From Streptomyces niveus (lineage in GTDB: Bacteria; Actinomycetota; Actinomycetes; Streptomycetales; Streptomycetaceae): 64,000 nucleotides of DNA. A program made the position numbers and the translations under genes. The notes beneath the pieces are model-generated. The model ran no database searches, was not told the origin of the DNA, and saw nothing but the letters and a program-made list of their open reading frames with translations. The stretch is taken from positions 4,154,001-4,218,000 of the forward strand of contig NZ_CP018047.1 in NCBI RefSeq assembly GCF_002009175.1, in the 5' to 3' direction. How positions within the stretch are numbered: position 1 is the first letter of the stretch; each line of letters begins with the position of its first letter. Shown here in pieces: positions 52,365 to 60,892 of the stretch.

Positions 52365-53438
52365 CTACCCGGCCGCTTCGGTGAACGTCAGATGGGCGGG
52401 GGTCAGTGACCGCAGGAAGTCGGCGGCGTCGAAGAGGTCTCCCGGCGCCGCCGTACCGGGCGGTCGGCGGAGCCGGCCGTCCAGGACGCGGGCCGTCGCC
52501 TCCACGACGAGGGGGGCCGTGACCGCGTAGATGTCGCGGCCGGACGCCGTCGCGCGGCGGCGCTCGCCGGCCCGGCGCACGACCACGTCGACCACGAAGG
52601 TCTGGGCCGAGCGGCCGTCGGAGTCCGCGGGGGTGGGCGGGGGCGTCGCGGGGTCGCTCAGGTCGCGCAGGGGGGTCGGGTTCATGAGGACGCGGATCTC
52701 CGGCACCCGCAGATGCCGGGAGACCGTGACCTGGTCGGCCGTGGAGAGTTCGGTGGTCTCCTGCACTCCCAGCGGGGGCGGAAACCGCCAACTGCCGGTC
52801 TCCGGAGATCCGTTGGGCGGGGTGAGCGCGTTGCCGGTGAAGACCAGATGGCGGCCGGCGTTGCGCCGTACGGTCTCGCGGGTTCCCCGGGTCGGCCGCC
52901 AGCTGTCGAGGGCGATCGCGATCGTGATGTCGTCCGCGGCCGGCCAGTCGCCCATCGCCGCGGTGGCCAGCAGATCGCCGAGACCGCCGTAGAACGCCAT
53001 CGACGGGACGACTACGACACCGGCGTCGCGCGCCCGGTCCGCGTAACGGTCGAACGTCTCCAGGGTGACTGCCTGTTCGGCCGCCACGTCCAGGTAGTGG
53101 ATGCCCGCGCGCAGTGCCGCGTCCACGACGGGAGGTGCGGTGTCGGCGAAGGGGCCCGCGCAGTTGAGGACCGCCGCCGCGCCGGACAGAGCCCGGTCCA
53201 GGGAGGCGGGATCCGCGACGGACGCGACCCGGACCGGTGCCTCCGGATGGGCGCGGGCGGCGGAGTGGAGCTTGTCGGCGTCGCGGCCGACGAGGAGGGG
53301 CGTCCAGCCGCGCCGCCGTATCTCGGCGAGGACGAAGGCGGCGGTGTGCCCGTAGGCACCGACGACTGCGATCGCCGGGGGGTCGTTCTCGGTGCGGTTC
53401 TGGTTCGTGCGGTCTGAGTTTGTACTGCCCTCATTCAT
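52365..53438 (-). CDS. Saccharopine dehydrogenase-like NAD(P)-binding protein
   Basis: 357 aa from ATG 53438. Rossmann start IAVVGAYGHTAAFVLAEIRRRG and LLVGRDADKLHSAAR, then VLNCAGPFADTAPPVVDAAL and GIHYLDVAAEQAV, as in saccharopine-dehydrogenase-like and trans-acting enoyl reductase families. The C-terminal part has beta-rich blocks (QVTVSRHLRVPEIRVLMNP, FVVDVVVRRAGERRRATA). The substrate is unknown. It is divergent from an AraC/DJ-1 regulator, its probable controller. Confidence 0.88.
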   Translation of the reverse strand: MNEGSTNSDRTNQNRTENDPPAIAVVGAYGHTAAFVLAEIRRRGWTPLLVGRDADKLHSAARAHPEAPVRVASVADPASLDRALSGAAAVLNCAGPFADTAPPVVDAALRAGIHYLDVAAEQAVTLETFDRYADRARDAGVVVVPSMAFYGGLGDLLATAAMGDWPAADDITIAIALDSWRPTRGTRETVRRNAGRHLVFTGNALTPPNGSPETGSWRFPPPLGVQETTELSTADQVTVSRHLRVPEIRVLMNPTPLRDLSDPATPPPTPADSDGRSAQTFVVDVVVRRAGERRRATASGRDIYAVTAPLVVEATARVLDGRLRRPPGTAAPGDLFDAADFLRSLTPAHLTFTEAAG

Positions 53439-53495
53439 ACGGCCATGGTCACGGCCCCGTGCCCCCGCCACGAGTGGCCGAAACGACGAGATGCG

Positions 53496-53501
53496 TACAC
53501 T
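53496..53501 (+). promoter_or_regulatory. -10 box of the AraC-type regulator (leaderless geometry)
   Basis: TACACT ends 7 nt before ATG 53509; an in-frame ATG at 53491 lies upstream of this box and is not favoured. Confidence 0.55.
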
Positions 53502-53508
53502 TTCAGAC

Positions 53509-54453
53509 ATGACATCGGTGGTGCTGGCGCTCTACGAAGGGGCCATGCTGTTCGAGGCCGCCGCGGCCTGCGAGGTGTTCGGCGTCGACCGCGGACTGGC
53601 CGAGACCTGGTACGACTTCCGCGTCTGCGGCACCCAACAGGCCCGCCTCGGCGGCTGGTTGCGCGTCGACACGCCCCACGGGCTCGACGCCCTCGCGGAC
53701 GCGGACACCGTCGTCGTACCGGCCTGCGACGATGTCGAGGCCGCCCCGCCGGCCGACCTGGTGGACGCCGTGCGCGCGGCGCACGAGCGCGGCGCGCGGC
53801 TCGTGTCGCTGTGCACCGGGGCGTTCGTACTGGCCGCCGCCGGGGTGCTGGACGGCCGCCGCGCCACCACGCACTGGGAGCACGCCGCCGCGCTCGCCGC
53901 CCGCCACCCGCGCGTCCAGGTCGACCCGGACGTGCTCTACATCGACGAGGGAAGCGTGCTGACCTCGGCCGGCAAGGCGGCCGGAATGGATCTGTGCCTG
54001 CACATCGTCACCCTCGACCACGGCGCGGCGGTCGCCAACGCGCTGGCCCGCCGACTGGTGGTGCCTCCCCACCGGGCGGGCGGCCAGGCCCAGTTCGCCG
54101 CCGTGCCTGTGGCCGCCGACGCCCGCCACGCGCTCGCCGACCTGCTGCACTGGGTGGACGGGCGGCTGCACGAGCCGCTGACCGTGCCCGACCTGGCCCG
54201 GCGGGCGAACATGAGCACCCGCAATCTGACCCGGCGCTTCACCGCCACCACCGGCGTCACCCCGCTGCGCTGGCTGCACACCCGGCGCATCCACCGCGCG
54301 CGGGAACTGCTCGAAACCACCGACGACAGCGTCGAACTCATCGCCGCCCGCACCGGTATGGGTACGGCGGCCACCCTGCGCCGCCACTTCCACCGCGCCC
54401 TCGGGGTGCCACCGGACACGTACCGGCGCACGTTCCGGAACCCAGTTCCATAG
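53509..54453 (+). CDS. GlxA-type AraC regulator with DJ-1/PfpI-like domain
   Basis: 314 aa. The N-terminal DJ-1-like domain (about 1-170) has VVLALYEGAMLFEAAAACEV, a cysteine at the nucleophile elbow in LVSLCTGAFVLAAAGVLDG, and TTHWEHAAALA. The C-terminal AraC domain has two HTH motifs: LTVPDLARRANMSTRNLTRRF and ELIAARTGMGTAATLRRHF. GlxA/FtrA regulators of this build often control divergent metabolic genes, here the saccharopine-dehydrogenase-like gene 70 bp away. Confidence 0.93.
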   Translation: MTSVVLALYEGAMLFEAAAACEVFGVDRGLAETWYDFRVCGTQQARLGGWLRVDTPHGLDALADADTVVVPACDDVEAAPPADLVDAVRAAHERGARLVSLCTGAFVLAAAGVLDGRRATTHWEHAAALAARHPRVQVDPDVLYIDEGSVLTSAGKAAGMDLCLHIVTLDHGAAVANALARRLVVPPHRAGGQAQFAAVPVAADARHALADLLHWVDGRLHEPLTVPDLARRANMSTRNLTRRFTATTGVTPLRWLHTRRIHRARELLETTDDSVELIAARTGMGTAATLRRHFHRALGVPPDTYRRTFRNPVP

Positions 54454-54489
54454 CGCCGTCGGAACTCACTCCCGCAGCGCGGTCGGAAC

Positions 54490-56562
54490 TCAGTCCCGCA
54501 GCGCCGCCGTGATCGCCGTGAGGTAGCGGCTGACCGGGCCCAGGGTGAGCAATCCGCTTCCCGCGCCCGCGAGTTCGGCCGACGCGGGCAGCAGACGATC
54601 GCGGACGCGGGTGAGTACGGCGCGGTCGCCCAGCTCCAGCGCCGCCGTCGCCTCCAGACAGCAGCACGCCTCGTACAGCAGATCGCGGGGCGGGTCCGGC
54701 AGCGCGCGCAGGGCGGTGCGGGCGGCGGGGCGGTCGCCCGAGGCGAGAGCATCGAGTGGGGTGATCCAGGGGCGGTACGGGCCCCAGTCCGCCGCCGGAT
54801 CGACCGCGTCGCGCGCCGGAACGCGTGGGCCGTCGGCGAGATGCAGGGACAACAGGGCCAGGGGCAGGAGGCCGTGGGTCAGGCCCGGCATGCCAGCGTC
54901 CGGGAGGTCGGCGGCGGCGGACTCGTACGCCGGCCCGGCACCGGCGAGATCCCCGGAAGCGGCCAGGCGCAGGGCGCCGTACCACCGGGTGAAGACGCCC
55001 ACGAGCGGGAGTTCGTGGCGGGCCGCGAGGCGGTCGGCGGCGGTGGCGTGGGCGTCGGCCGACCGGAAGTCGCCGAGCGCGCCGTACGCCTGAAGGCTGA
55101 TCAGATGGCCGAGCACTTCGTACGTCACCAGGCCGTGCCGGGCGCCCAACGCGACCAGTTCCGCGCCGATTTCGGCCCGGTGGGGCGCGAGACCGGCACG
55201 GGTGAAGGACTGCATGAAAGCGCCGTTCAGCGCGAACGCCAGCAGCGCCGGATCGTCGAGGCGCCGGGCGATCGCCTCCGCCTGGCGCGCGGCCTGGGGG
55301 CCGCGCGAGGAGTGCGAGCCGCGCGTCTCGACCGCGACGGTCGCGAGCAGCCGGCAGCGCACCGCGTCGTACGTGCCGTCCGCGTGGGATGTACGAGATA
55401 CGACGCCGGACATCTCGGGCCCGCCGGACACGTCGGGCGGCGGCAGGGCGGCCAGGGTGCGCTCCGCCGCGGCGACGATCTGCCGCGCCAGTTCCGGATC
55501 GTCGCCGCGCGTCCAGATCGCGGGGACGTCGAAGGCGCCGATCACCCGGCCGGTCAGTACCGGGTCGCCGAACTCCTCGGCGGCGGCGACAGCGGCCATA
55601 CGGTGCTCACGGACGGCCGTCAGCCCGCCGCCACCGGTCACCGCGAGGTCGCGTAGCAGGCCCACCGTCGTCTCCAGCCGGGCACGGGCGCCGGCCGCGA
55701 CCGTGCGGTCGTACGCCGCCGTCGCCCGCGTCCACAGGCGCGCCGCGGTTTCGGTGGGTCCCGCCTGCCCTGCCCGCCCTGCCTGCCCGGCGGTGGCGCC
55801 GAGTGCCGGATCCTGCGCCAGGATGTCCGCCTCCAGCCTGCGCAGCCCCGGCCCCGGATCCACGCCGAGCTGTTCCACCAGCGTCGACCGGGCCCGGCGC
55901 AGCACGGCGAGCGCGTCCCCCTGGCGGTCCGTCCGGTACAGCGCGAGCGCCAGCAGCCGCCACGCGTCCTCGCGCCAGGGGTGGTCGGCCAGATGCGCGT
56001 CCAGGTCGGGGACGGCTTCGGCGGCGAGGCCGAGGCTTAGCTGGGCATCGGCCCTGCGCTCGACGGAACGCAGCCGCAGCTCGGCGAGGCGGGCACGCTC
56101 GCCCCGTACCCACTCCTCGTGCGCGAAGTCGGCGTACGCGGGCCCCCGCCACAGCTCCAGCGCCTCGTCGAGCCGGGGCAGCGCGCGAGCGGGCGGCAGC
56201 TCCGCGGCCTCGCCGACCGCCGTCTCGAAACGCCAGGCGTCGACGCCGTCCGGCGCGGCGCGCAGCGCGTAACCGGGGCCTTCTGTGACGAGCAGCCGGG
56301 CGGGAGCACGGGGCGGACGGTCGGGTTCCAGGGCGCGGCGGAGGGCGGCGACGAAGGTCTGTACGGCGCCGACCGCGCCGGGCGGCGGCGAGTCCGTCCA
56401 CAGGTCGGCGACCAGCCGGGCGACGGGGACGACACGGCGGCGGGCGACGATCAGCCGGGCCAGTACGGCGCGGTGGCGCGGGCCCTTGAGGGCGATCGGG
56501 CCGCTCCGGTTCTCCGCGGTCACGGGGCCGAGTACGCCGAACAGGACCTCTTCCCGTTCCAT
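54490..56562 (-). CDS. SARP/AfsR-like regulator with BTAD domain
   Basis: 690 aa from ATG 56562 (GGGAGG upstream; ATG 56658 in frame is less likely). The N-terminus is an OmpR-type winged helix: LFGVLGPVTAENRSGPIALK, then RHRAVLARLIVARRRVVPV and AVGAVQTFVAALRRALEP. The bacterial transcriptional activation domain follows (about 100-250, with WRGPAYADFAHEEWVRGERARL and HPWREDAWRLLALALYRTDRQ). The remaining 420 residues are helical, TPR-like and Ala-rich, without an NB-ARC P-loop. SARPs usually activate secondary-metabolite genes. No biosynthetic cluster is visible, so the target may be distant or the divergent hydrolase gene. Confidence 0.9.
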   Translation of the reverse strand: MEREEVLFGVLGPVTAENRSGPIALKGPRHRAVLARLIVARRRVVPVARLVADLWTDSPPPGAVGAVQTFVAALRRALEPDRPPRAPARLLVTEGPGYALRAAPDGVDAWRFETAVGEAAELPPARALPRLDEALELWRGPAYADFAHEEWVRGERARLAELRLRSVERRADAQLSLGLAAEAVPDLDAHLADHPWREDAWRLLALALYRTDRQGDALAVLRRARSTLVEQLGVDPGPGLRRLEADILAQDPALGATAGQAGRAGQAGPTETAARLWTRATAAYDRTVAAGARARLETTVGLLRDLAVTGGGGLTAVREHRMAAVAAAEEFGDPVLTGRVIGAFDVPAIWTRGDDPELARQIVAAAERTLAALPPPDVSGGPEMSGVVSRTSHADGTYDAVRCRLLATVAVETRGSHSSRGPQAARQAEAIARRLDDPALLAFALNGAFMQSFTRAGLAPHRAEIGAELVALGARHGLVTYEVLGHLISLQAYGALGDFRSADAHATAADRLAARHELPLVGVFTRWYGALRLAASGDLAGAGPAYESAAADLPDAGMPGLTHGLLPLALLSLHLADGPRVPARDAVDPAADWGPYRPWITPLDALASGDRPAARTALRALPDPPRDLLYEACCCLEATAALELGDRAVLTRVRDRLLPASAELAGAGSGLLTLGPVSRYLTAITAALRD

Positions 56563-56686
56563 TCGCCTCCCGTCCGCGCCGGCCGAGGGCCGACTGATAC
56601 CGCTGCCTTGCTGCTGACCCAGCGCTGATTCGCGGCCCGCAGGCTCGGAGCCACGCAACGCACGTCAGCCTACGAAAGGGCGCACC

Positions 56687-57610
56687 ATGCACCCCACCAT
56701 CCCCGGCTTCACCTACCGGCGCGTCCCCGTCGCCGACGACGTCACCCTCAACGTCGCCGTCGGAGGCTCGGGCAGCCCGGTCATGCTTCTGCACGGCTTC
56801 CCGCAGACCCACCTCATGTGGCGGCACGTGGCCGTCGAACTCGCCGCCCATCACACCGTCATCTGCCCCGACCTGCGCGGTTACGGCGCCAGCGACAAGC
56901 CCGCCGAGGACGCCGAGGCCGCCGAGGCCGGTGGGGCCGGTGGGGCCGGTGGCGTCGGTGGGGTCACGTACGCCAAGCGCACCATGGCCGCCGACGCCGT
57001 CGCGCTCGCCCGTGCCCTGGGGCACGACCGGTTCGCGCTGGCCGGCCACGACCGGGGCGCGCTCGTGGCGATCCGGGCTGCCCTCGACCACCCGGAGGTG
57101 ATCACCCACCTCGCCTCGCTCGACGTCCTGCCCACTCTGGACACCTGGGACGTCATGCACGGCACCGGCGCCGCCGTCGGCTTCCACCTCTATCTGATGG
57201 CCCAGCCGCCCGGACTGCCCGAGCGGATGATCGGTGCGAGCGCGGACGCGTTCTTCGGCCACTTCCTCGACATCTGGACGCGCGATCCGCAGGCGATCCC
57301 GGCCGACATCCGGGCCGCGTACCTGGCGGCCTCCCGCGCGTCCGTGCCCTCCATCGTCGCCGACTACCGCGCCTCCGCCGGGATCGACGTCGTCCATGAC
57401 CAGGCCGACCGCGACGCCGGGAACCGGCTGCGGATGCCGGTGACCGTCCTCCAGCAGGACTGGGGTACGGCGCTGGGCTTCGACGCCGCCGCGCGCTGGC
57501 GCGCCTGGGCGCCCGACCTGCGGCACTCCACGGTCTCCTGTGGCCACTTCATGGCGGAGGAGGCACCGGAGGACGTCGTCAGGGCCGTACGCGACCTCCT
57601 CACCCGCTGA
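56687..57610 (+). CDS. Alpha/beta hydrolase, haloacetate-dehalogenase-like
   Basis: 307 aa from ATG 56687 (AAAGGG upstream). Landmarks: LLHGFPQTHLMWRHVA (oxyanion loop), CPDLRGYGASDKP, nucleophile elbow GHDRGALVAIR (Asp nucleophile as in dehalogenases/epoxide hydrolases), and catalytic His in VSCGHFMAEEAPEDVV. A Gly/Ala-rich insert after DKP (AEDAEAAEAGGAGGAGG) is unusual and looks like a repeat expansion. It is divergent from the BTAD regulator. Fluoroacetate dehalogenase activity is possible but unproven. Confidence 0.92.
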   Translation: MHPTIPGFTYRRVPVADDVTLNVAVGGSGSPVMLLHGFPQTHLMWRHVAVELAAHHTVICPDLRGYGASDKPAEDAEAAEAGGAGGAGGVGGVTYAKRTMAADAVALARALGHDRFALAGHDRGALVAIRAALDHPEVITHLASLDVLPTLDTWDVMHGTGAAVGFHLYLMAQPPGLPERMIGASADAFFGHFLDIWTRDPQAIPADIRAAYLAASRASVPSIVADYRASAGIDVVHDQADRDAGNRLRMPVTVLQQDWGTALGFDAAARWRAWAPDLRHSTVSCGHFMAEEAPEDVVRAVRDLLTR

Positions 57611-57647
57611 GGGAGCGGGGGCCACGGCGTCCGCGTCACCGTCCGAC

Positions 57648-57715
57648 GCCTCCCGGCCTCCCGGCCTCCCGGCCTCCCGGCCTCCCGTCGCCCGTCGCCC
57701 GTCGCCCGTCGTCCG
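57648..57715. repeat. Tandem repeats: GCCTCCCG x5 then TCGCCCG x4
   Basis: Five exact 8-bp units (57648-57687) abut three exact 7-bp TCGCCCG units and one TCGTCCG (57688-57715). They lie between the hydrolase and TetR stops, in non-coding DNA, and are a likely site of strain-to-strain length change. Confidence 0.9.
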
Positions 57716-57723
57716 ACGATCCG

Positions 57724-58320
57724 TCACCCGACCCGCAGCGCATCGAGGAGACGCCCCAACGCGGCACGGGTGTCGGTGAGATCCGCCGGGTCGGCCGAGG
57801 TCGCCAGCCACAGGGCCGCCTCGTTCATCGCGCCCGACAGCAGGTGCGCGAGGGGGGCCACCGGCTGCGGGGCGACGACGCCCTCGTCCACGAGCGCGGT
57901 CAGCGCCTCCGTCAGATGGCGGGCCGACGACGCCTCGTCCATCGCCCGCCACTCGGTCCAGCCCAGCACGGCGGGCCCGTCGACGAGCATGATCCGCTGA
58001 ATGTCGGGTGCGGTCGTGGCGGTGATGAACTCCTGGCAGCCGGCGACCAGTTGGTCCCAGGAGTCGTCCCGCGCGTCGGCCGCCCCCGCGACGCGCCGGC
58101 CCACCTCCTCCTGGACGTCCTCCAGTACGGCACGGAACAGCGCGGTCTTGCCGTCGAAGTGGTGGTAGAGCGCGCCCTTGGTCACACCGGCGGCGGCGAC
58201 GATCTCCGCGAGGCTCACCGCGCCGTAACCGACCTCCGCGAAGAGCCTGCGGCCCTCGCGCAGCAGGGTCAGTCTGGTCTGCTCCCGCTGCCGGGCTCTC
58301 GCCCCGTGCTCCTGCGGCAT
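57724..58320 (-). CDS. TetR-family repressor
   Basis: 198 aa from ATG 58320 (GGAGGGGAG upstream). The N-terminal HTH is LREGRRLFAEVGYGAVSLAE, then IVAAAGVTKGALYHHFDGK. A helical ligand-binding domain follows. It is divergent from a glyoxalase-type gene, and the spacer contains two matched palindromic sites, so it very likely represses both genes until an electrophile or drug binds. Confidence 0.95.
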   Translation of the reverse strand: MPQEHGARARQREQTRLTLLREGRRLFAEVGYGAVSLAEIVAAAGVTKGALYHHFDGKTALFRAVLEDVQEEVGRRVAGAADARDDSWDQLVAGCQEFITATTAPDIQRIMLVDGPAVLGWTEWRAMDEASSARHLTEALTALVDEGVVAPQPVAPLAHLLSGAMNEAALWLATSADPADLTDTRAALGRLLDALRVG

Positions 58321-58335
58321 CGCGCTCCCCTCCGA

Positions 58336-58389
58336 TTGACATACCGACGGTATGCGAATAGCGTCGTTCGCGTACCGATGGTATGCGAA
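58336..58389 (+). promoter_or_regulatory. TetR operators and promoter of the glyoxalase gene
   Basis: TTGACA (58336-58341) and TAGCGT (58359-58364) are 17 bp apart. A perfect palindrome CATACCG-A-CGGTATG (58340-58354) lies in the spacer. TACCGAYGGTATGCGAA occurs at 58342-58358 and again at 58373-58389, exactly 31 bp (three turns) later. Both copies are placed to block RNA polymerase. Confidence 0.85.
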
Positions 58390-58400
58390 AGGAATCCGTC

Positions 58401-58832
58401 ATGGAGCTGACCAGCTTCTATCCCGTGATCGCCACCACGAGGCTCCAGGAGTCCCGAGACTTCTACACCCGGTTTCTGGGCTTCGAGACGACGTTCGAGG
58501 CCGACTGGTACGTGAGCCTGCGGCGGCCGGGGGCCGTCCCGTACGAGCTCGCGCTCCTCGACCCCACCCATCCGACGCTGCCCGAGGGCTACGGCAGGCC
58601 AGTCCAGGGCCTCCTCCTCAACTTCGAGGTGGCGGACGTGGACGCGGAGTGGGAGCGGCTCGTCGACGGTGCGGGGCTGACCCCCGTACTCCCGCTGCGC
58701 AGCGAGGACTTCGGGCAGCGGCACTTCATCGTGGCCGACCCCGCCGGGGTGCTGATCGACATCATCACGCCGATCGAGCCGGTGGGGGAGTTCGCCGCGC
58801 AGTACGCGAGCTCCGAAGGCGCGCAGCCCTAG
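58401..58832 (+). CDS. Glyoxalase/VOC-superfamily protein
   Basis: 143 aa from ATG 58401 (AAAGGAA upstream). Two beta-alpha-beta-beta-beta repeats: [20 protein letters not shown] and [18 protein letters not shown], ending [19 protein letters not shown]. The metal-ligand pattern of true glyoxalase I is incomplete, so it may be a binding or resistance protein instead. It is controlled by the divergent TetR gene through the two operators at 58340-58389. Confidence 0.92.
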   Translation: MELTSFYPVIATTRLQESRDFYTRFLGFETTFEADWYVSLRRPGAVPYELALLDPTHPTLPEGYGRPVQGLLLNFEVADVDAEWERLVDGAGLTPVLPLRSEDFGQRHFIVADPAGVLIDIITPIEPVGEFAAQYASSEGAQP

Positions 58833-58879
58833 TCGTACGTCTGCGGGGGATGGGACGGGGGACGGGCCCGTCCGGCGTA

Positions 58880-58920
58880 CGAAGGCCCCGACCGGCACAG
58901 GGGAGTGGTCGGGGCGTTCG
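58880..58920 (+). terminator. Terminator after the glyoxalase gene
   Basis: CGAAgGCCCCGACC (58880-58893) and GGTCGGGGCgTTCG (58907-58920) pair apart from one mismatch. Confidence 0.8.
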
Positions 58921-58963
58921 GCGGGCTGTTTCGTACGGATCGGCTCCGGGCTCGGCTCCGGGG

Positions 58964-59170
58964 TCAGCTCCGCGGCGGGCGGTCGTCGCCCGGCGTGGGC
59001 CGCTGCTGGGAGCCAAGCTGTTCGTTGAGCTTCTCCTGCGCCGTGTCGACATGGTTCTTGTACTTGTTCCCGGTCTTCCTGTCGACGGCGTCACCTGCCT
59101 TGTCGACGCCTTTTCGCACGGTGTCCTCGTGGCCCTTGACCAGACCCTTGAGCTTGTCGAGCATCGACAT
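58964..59170 (-). CDS. Antitoxin-like small protein (MT0933/Rv0909 type)
   Basis: 68 aa from ATG 59170. Charged amphipathic helices: MLDKLKGLVKGHEDTVRKGV, DKAGDAVDRKTGNKYKNHV, DTAQEKLNEQLG. This matches small MT0933-type antitoxin proteins and also resembles CsbD-like stress proteins. No toxin gene (SRPBCC-type in M. tuberculosis) is adjacent, so it is an orphan or a stress protein. Confidence 0.82.
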   Translation of the reverse strand: MSMLDKLKGLVKGHEDTVRKGVDKAGDAVDRKTGNKYKNHVDTAQEKLNEQLGSQQRPTPGDDRPPRS

Positions 59171-59345
59171 GACTCGTCCTCCCTTGTGGGTTCACCTCCC
59201 AGCATCGGGGGGTGTGTCGTATCCCGCATCCGCGCGGCGACAAAGTGCGTGGAAGGCCGGTAAGCGGTCCATTTCGCGGTGATCTCCGGGCAAAGACCGG
59301 ACCCCGAGGCTGCGCTCGCGGCCCGGGAGTCGCACTCTTGACCGT

Positions 59346-59558
59346 ATGAGTGACACACCGATCGTCGTGCACCGGCCGTCCGGGACGGGCGGCCGGCGGG
59401 TCACCGTCCGCGGCCGGATCATGGGACTCGCCCACAACGACGACCATCTGATCGAATTCCTGCGGCTCGCCGGGCTGCCCGACGCGTGGGAACTGCTCGA
59501 CGATCCCGCCTGGGTGGAGTGGCAGGGCGGGCTGCCGCACGAGTACGGCTCCGGCTGA
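59346..59558 (+). CDS. Small conserved hypothetical protein
   Basis: 70 aa from ATG 59346. No Shine-Dalgarno; CACTCT lies 7 nt before the ATG and could be a leaderless -10. The chain reads VTVRGRIMGLAHNDDHLIEF, LRLAGLPDAWELLDDP and AWVEWQGGLPHEYG, a compact soluble fold with conserved Trp residues. Function unknown. The following 128 bp to the HAD gene are repeats of CCGCGCCGCCC and look non-coding. Confidence 0.7.
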   Translation: MSDTPIVVHRPSGTGGRRVTVRGRIMGLAHNDDHLIEFLRLAGLPDAWELLDDPAWVEWQGGLPHEYGSG

Positions 59559-59686
59559 CCGGGCCACCGGCCGCCCGCCGCGTTCAGACGCCCGCCGCGC
59601 CGCCCGCGCGCTCGCGCCGGCCGTCCGCAGGCCCGCGCCGCGCCGCCCGCCCGCAGGCTCGCGCCGCGCCGCCCACCCGCCGCGTT

Positions 59687-60343
59687 TCAGACCGGCTGCC
59701 GCAGCTTCGCCACGATGGGCGTCAGCTGGGTGAGCGTGTCGATCCGCCAGTCCGCCGCCGCGACGACGTCCGGATCGTCCGCCGTCAGATAGCCCCAGGG
59801 GCCCCGCCGCAGATGCGCCGCCCGCAGCCCGGCCCGCTGGGCGGGGAACAGGTCGTGCATGGGGTGGTCGCCGACGTACAGGATCCGATCCGGCGCGGTG
59901 TCCGCCGCCTCCACGACCCGGCCGAAGAACTCCGCCGACGGCTTCGCCACGCCCCACTCGTCCGACGTGGCGACCAGATCGGCCGGCAGATCGAGGCCCC
60001 GCAGCAGCTCTCCGGCCTTGGTGGTCTGGTTGCCGGCGATGATCACGCGCGCGCCGAGCTGGTGCAGCCCGGCGAGGGCCGGGCGTACGTCGGGATAGAG
60101 ATCGGACTCGTCCAGGTGCTCGCCCCGGCCCGCGGCCTCTCTGGCCCGGTACGCCTCGCCGACATCTATGCCGGGTTTGATGAGGTGGAGGGCGTCGGCG
60201 TTGTCCCTACCCTGTGCGGCCACGGCGCCGACCAGCGCGGAGACGGTGTGGCGGGGGACGCCGAGCCAGTCGGCCCAGGAGGCCCAGTGGCGGTCGTCGC
60301 GGACGATGGTCTCGCCGACGTCGAACACGATGGTTTCGATCAC
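59687..60343 (-). CDS. HAD-superfamily hydrolase with DxGET motif I
   Basis: 218 aa from GTG 60343, 7 nt after the -10 TACGCT, with no ribosome site. Motif I is VFDVGETIV: the nucleophile Asp8 is present but the second Asp is glycine. Motif II is VIIAGNQTTKAGE (Asn in place of the usual Ser/Thr at that step), the lysine is in GVAKPSAEFF, and motif III is ILYVGDHPMHD. Loss of the acid/base aspartate suggests slow or altered chemistry. Substrate unknown. Confidence 0.88.
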   Translation of the reverse strand: MIETIVFDVGETIVRDDRHWASWADWLGVPRHTVSALVGAVAAQGRDNADALHLIKPGIDVGEAYRAREAAGRGEHLDESDLYPDVRPALAGLHQLGARVIIAGNQTTKAGELLRGLDLPADLVATSDEWGVAKPSAEFFGRVVEAADTAPDRILYVGDHPMHDLFPAQRAGLRAAHLRRGPWGYLTADDPDVVAAADWRIDTLTQLTPIVAKLRQPV

Positions 60344-60350
60344 CGGTGTA

Positions 60351-60356
60351 AGCGTA
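60351..60356 (-). promoter_or_regulatory. -10 box of the HAD hydrolase gene (leaderless geometry)
   Basis: Minus-strand TACGCT ends 7 nt before GTG 60343. Confidence 0.55.
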
Positions 60357-60443
60357 GGTGCTGAGGGGCTCCGGACGGTGGCGATACGAGGACGTGGGGT
60401 ACACGCTCTGCCGATTGTCAGTGGCTGGCCGTAGCCTTACTCC

Positions 60444-60623
60444 ATGTCAGCTTCCTCTGATGCCCGTGCGTCCGTCCGTCCTGCCGCCGTCGTCAACACG
60501 GAGATCCGTGCCCTGTGGGCGCGGGCCGGCCGGACGCTGTCCCCCGCCGAGCAGGACGAGTATCAGCGGCTTCTGGTCGAGTGGGCGGCCGCCGTTCACG
60601 CCGATGTGGTGGAGGCCGCGTAG
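60444..60623 (+). CDS. Small conserved protein of 59 residues
   Basis: ATG 60444 to TAG 60621-60623. TAGCCT ends 6 nt upstream, so it may be leaderless. The sequence has ARASVRPAAVVNTEIRALW, RAGRTLSPAEQDEYQRLLVE and WAAAVHADVVEAA, a likely two-helix soluble protein. Codon third positions are strongly G/C, as in its neighbours. It is 70 nt upstream of the initiator tRNA. Function unknown. Confidence 0.72.
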   Translation: MSASSDARASVRPAAVVNTEIRALWARAGRTLSPAEQDEYQRLLVEWAAAVHADVVEAA

Positions 60624-60693
60624 GCCGATCTGCGCCCCGGACGGGAAAGTGGAGATGATCTTGGTCCGGATGGCGTAAAGTTGCATTCAACGG

Positions 60694-60767
60694 CGCGGGG
60701 TGGAGCAGCTCGGTAGCTCGCTGGGCTCATAACCCAGAGGTCGCAGGTTCAAATCCTGTCCCCGCTA
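60694..60767 (+). tRNA. Initiator tRNA-fMet (anticodon CAU)
   Basis: 74 nt: CGCGGGG/CCCCGCT acceptor with an unpaired first position (C1 opposite T72), and three G-C pairs in the anticodon stem (GGGCTCATAACCC), both marks of the initiator. T-loop GTTCAAATC. Confidence 0.95.
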
Positions 60768-60776
60768 CTGGAAGAA

Positions 60777-60813
60777 GACGAAGGCCCGGATCCACTGGAT
60801 CCGGGCCTTCGTC
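60777..60813. terminator. Terminator after tRNA-fMet
   Basis: GACGAAGGCCCGGATCC (60777-60793), 3-nt loop, GGATCCGGGCCTTCGTC (60797-60813): a perfect 17-bp stem. Confidence 0.92.
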
Positions 60814-60892
60814 GTGCGCCCGGCTCGCGGCCGCCATCTCCCGCCGCCGGCTTCCGGTCACCGCCCCCGCCACCCTGTCCCGCGAAATCGGG

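Noticed and set aside
59559..59686. A functional repeat family of CCGCGCCGCCC words
   Set aside because: Low-complexity G+C sequence without regular period or symmetry.
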